Source: Pseudarthrobacter sp. NIBRBAC000502770
Lineage (GTDB): Bacteria > Actinomycetota > Actinomycetes > Actinomycetales > Micrococcaceae
Assembly: GCF_006517815.1 (NCBI RefSeq)
Contig: NZ_CP041198.1
Location: 558,001-622,000 of the forward strand
Length of the DNA stretch: 64,000 nucleotides
Direction: 5' to 3'
Made by a program: the position numbers and the translations under genes. Positions 63,307-64,000 of the stretch are shown piece by piece. The notes beneath the pieces are model-generated. The model was not told the DNA's origin, searched no databases, and saw only the letters and a list, made by a program, of their open reading frames with translations. The first letter of the stretch is position 1, and each line of letters begins with the position of its first letter.

Positions 63307-64000
63307 TTGAAGAAATCACTGCGTGCCGGCTTCAAGCGCGGTTCAATGGCCGGTGTGGCCACCCTCGGTGCGTCCGCCTTGCTGCTGACCGGCTGCGGGG
63401 CCGCCCCGTCCGCGTCCGGCCCCTCGGGTTCAGCCACCGCCTCGGACTACACCGCCTGCATGGTGTCCGACTCCGGCGGATTCGACGACAAGTCGTTCAA
63501 CCAGTCCGGCTACGAGGGACTGCAGGGCGCCGTCAAGGACCTCGGCATCCAGGAGAAGCACGTCCAGTCCAAGGCTGACACCGACTACGACCCCAACCTC
63601 CGCTCCATGGTCCAGCAGGGCTGCAAGCTGACTGTGACCGTCGGCTTCCTGCTCGGCGACGCCACCAAGTCCATCGCAACGGCCAACCCGAACAGCCACT
63701 TCGCGATCATCGACTACAACGACCCCGCATTCCCCAAGAACGTCAAGCCGATCGTCTACGACACGGCCCAGGCCGCATTCCTGGCCGGCTACCTGGCAGC
63801 AGGCACCTCCAAGACCGGTAAGGTCGCAACCTTCGGCGGCATCAACATCCCCACCGTCACCATCTTCATGGACGGTTTTGCCGACGGCGTGAAGTACTAC
63901 AACGAGAAGAAGGGCAAGAGCGTCCAGCTCATCGGCTGGGACAAGGACAAGCAGGACGGCACGTTCGTCGGCGACTTCAAGCAGGTGGACAAGGGCAAGG
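63307..64000 (+). CDS. BMP-family nucleoside-binding lipoprotein, 3' end outside window
   Basis: The first 231 codons are visible. The start is a TTG, supported by GGAGG 6 nt upstream; no ATG or GTG fits. The N-terminus is a lipoprotein signal with lipobox LLLTGC. The mature protein begins TACMVSDSGGFDDKSFNQSGYEGLQGA, the BMP/Med/PnrA signature, and continues VTVGFLLGDATKSIA, FAIIDYND and VKPIVYDTAQAAFLAGYLAA. Such proteins bind nucleosides for an ABC importer. The partner genes should lie to the right of the window. Confidence 0.94.
   Translation, partial: MKKSLRAGFKRGSMAGVATLGASALLLTGCGAAPSASGPSGSATASDYTACMVSDSGGFDDKSFNQSGYEGLQGAVKDLGIQEKHVQSKADTDYDPNLRSMVQQGCKLTVTVGFLLGDATKSIATANPNSHFAIIDYNDPAFPKNVKPIVYDTAQAAFLAGYLAAGTSKTGKVATFGGINIPTVTIFMDGFADGVKYYNEKKGKSVQLIGWDKDKQDGTFVGDFKQVDKGK

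Overview
This is a 64 kb stretch of a high-GC actinobacterial chromosome. Protein content and gene order point to Micrococcaceae, close to Arthrobacter or Pseudarthrobacter: a monomeric NADP isocitrate dehydrogenase, PerM-like/DUF6350 next to purN and purH, an actinobacterial ZTP riboswitch before glyA-folD, an LAxTG (sortase E type) surface protein, BTAD regulators and GlsB/PRC-barrel stress proteins. I see no rRNA, tRNA, CRISPR array, transposase, prophage or plasmid functions. The window starts inside rlmC and ends inside a BMP-family lipoprotein gene.

Layout. 1-9.9 kb: rlmC (partial), a small secreted protein, a large BTAD/ATPase/TPR regulator, small proteins, a PAS-GGDEF-EAL protein, GlsB and a HAD phosphatase. 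9.9-12.5 kb: UDP-glucose dehydrogenase translationally coupled to a GT4 glycosyltransferase. 12.7-19.8 kb: PRC-barrel/DUF2382 stress protein, PerM-like protein, purN, an MFS transporter and purH. 19.8-27.9 kb: secreted serine protease with an overlapping small ORF, icd, a Ser/Thr kinase-lipoprotein pair, a repeat-rich LAxTG surface protein and a secreted companion. 28-31.4 kb: a Gfo/Idh/MocA oxidoreductase and a MacB/FtsX-type ABC exporter. 31.5-36.9 kb: an mmsA-mmsB-chvE type sugar ABC importer and its ROK repressor. 37.1-43.1 kb: a lysine 2-monooxygenase pathway cluster (davA, PucR regulator, amino-acid permease, davB). 43.1-47 kb: gamma-carbonic anhydrase, purU, ZTP riboswitch, glyA, folD. 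47.2-54.6 kb: a NarL-type two-component system, a frameshifted SHOCT gene, xth, trpS, a 2H phosphoesterase, a YihY protein and an alpha/beta hydrolase. 54.7-58.3 kb: sdhCDAB. 58.5-64 kb: manC, an M20 amidohydrolase, ohrR-ohr-oxidoreductase and the BMP lipoprotein.

How the genes fit together. purN, purH, purU, glyA and folD all act in one-carbon/purine metabolism, and a ZTP riboswitch heads glyA-folD. The dav cluster supplies uptake plus the first two steps of lysine breakdown to 5-aminovalerate under a PucR-type regulator. The ROK gene and the sugar importer share a nearly identical box over their -35 elements. The two-component operon and the following SHOCT gene share a near-identical palindromic box. 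Several genes (purN, purU, histidine kinase, xth, manC, M20 hydrolase, ohrR, ROK) have a -10-like hexamer 6-7 nt before the start codon and little or no Shine-Dalgarno sequence, which suggests leaderless mRNAs.

The best leads are the actinobacterial davA/davB cluster with a PucR regulator, the small ORF that repeats a motif from the protease propeptide, the two-component and ROK operator pairs, and the LAxTG repeat protein.
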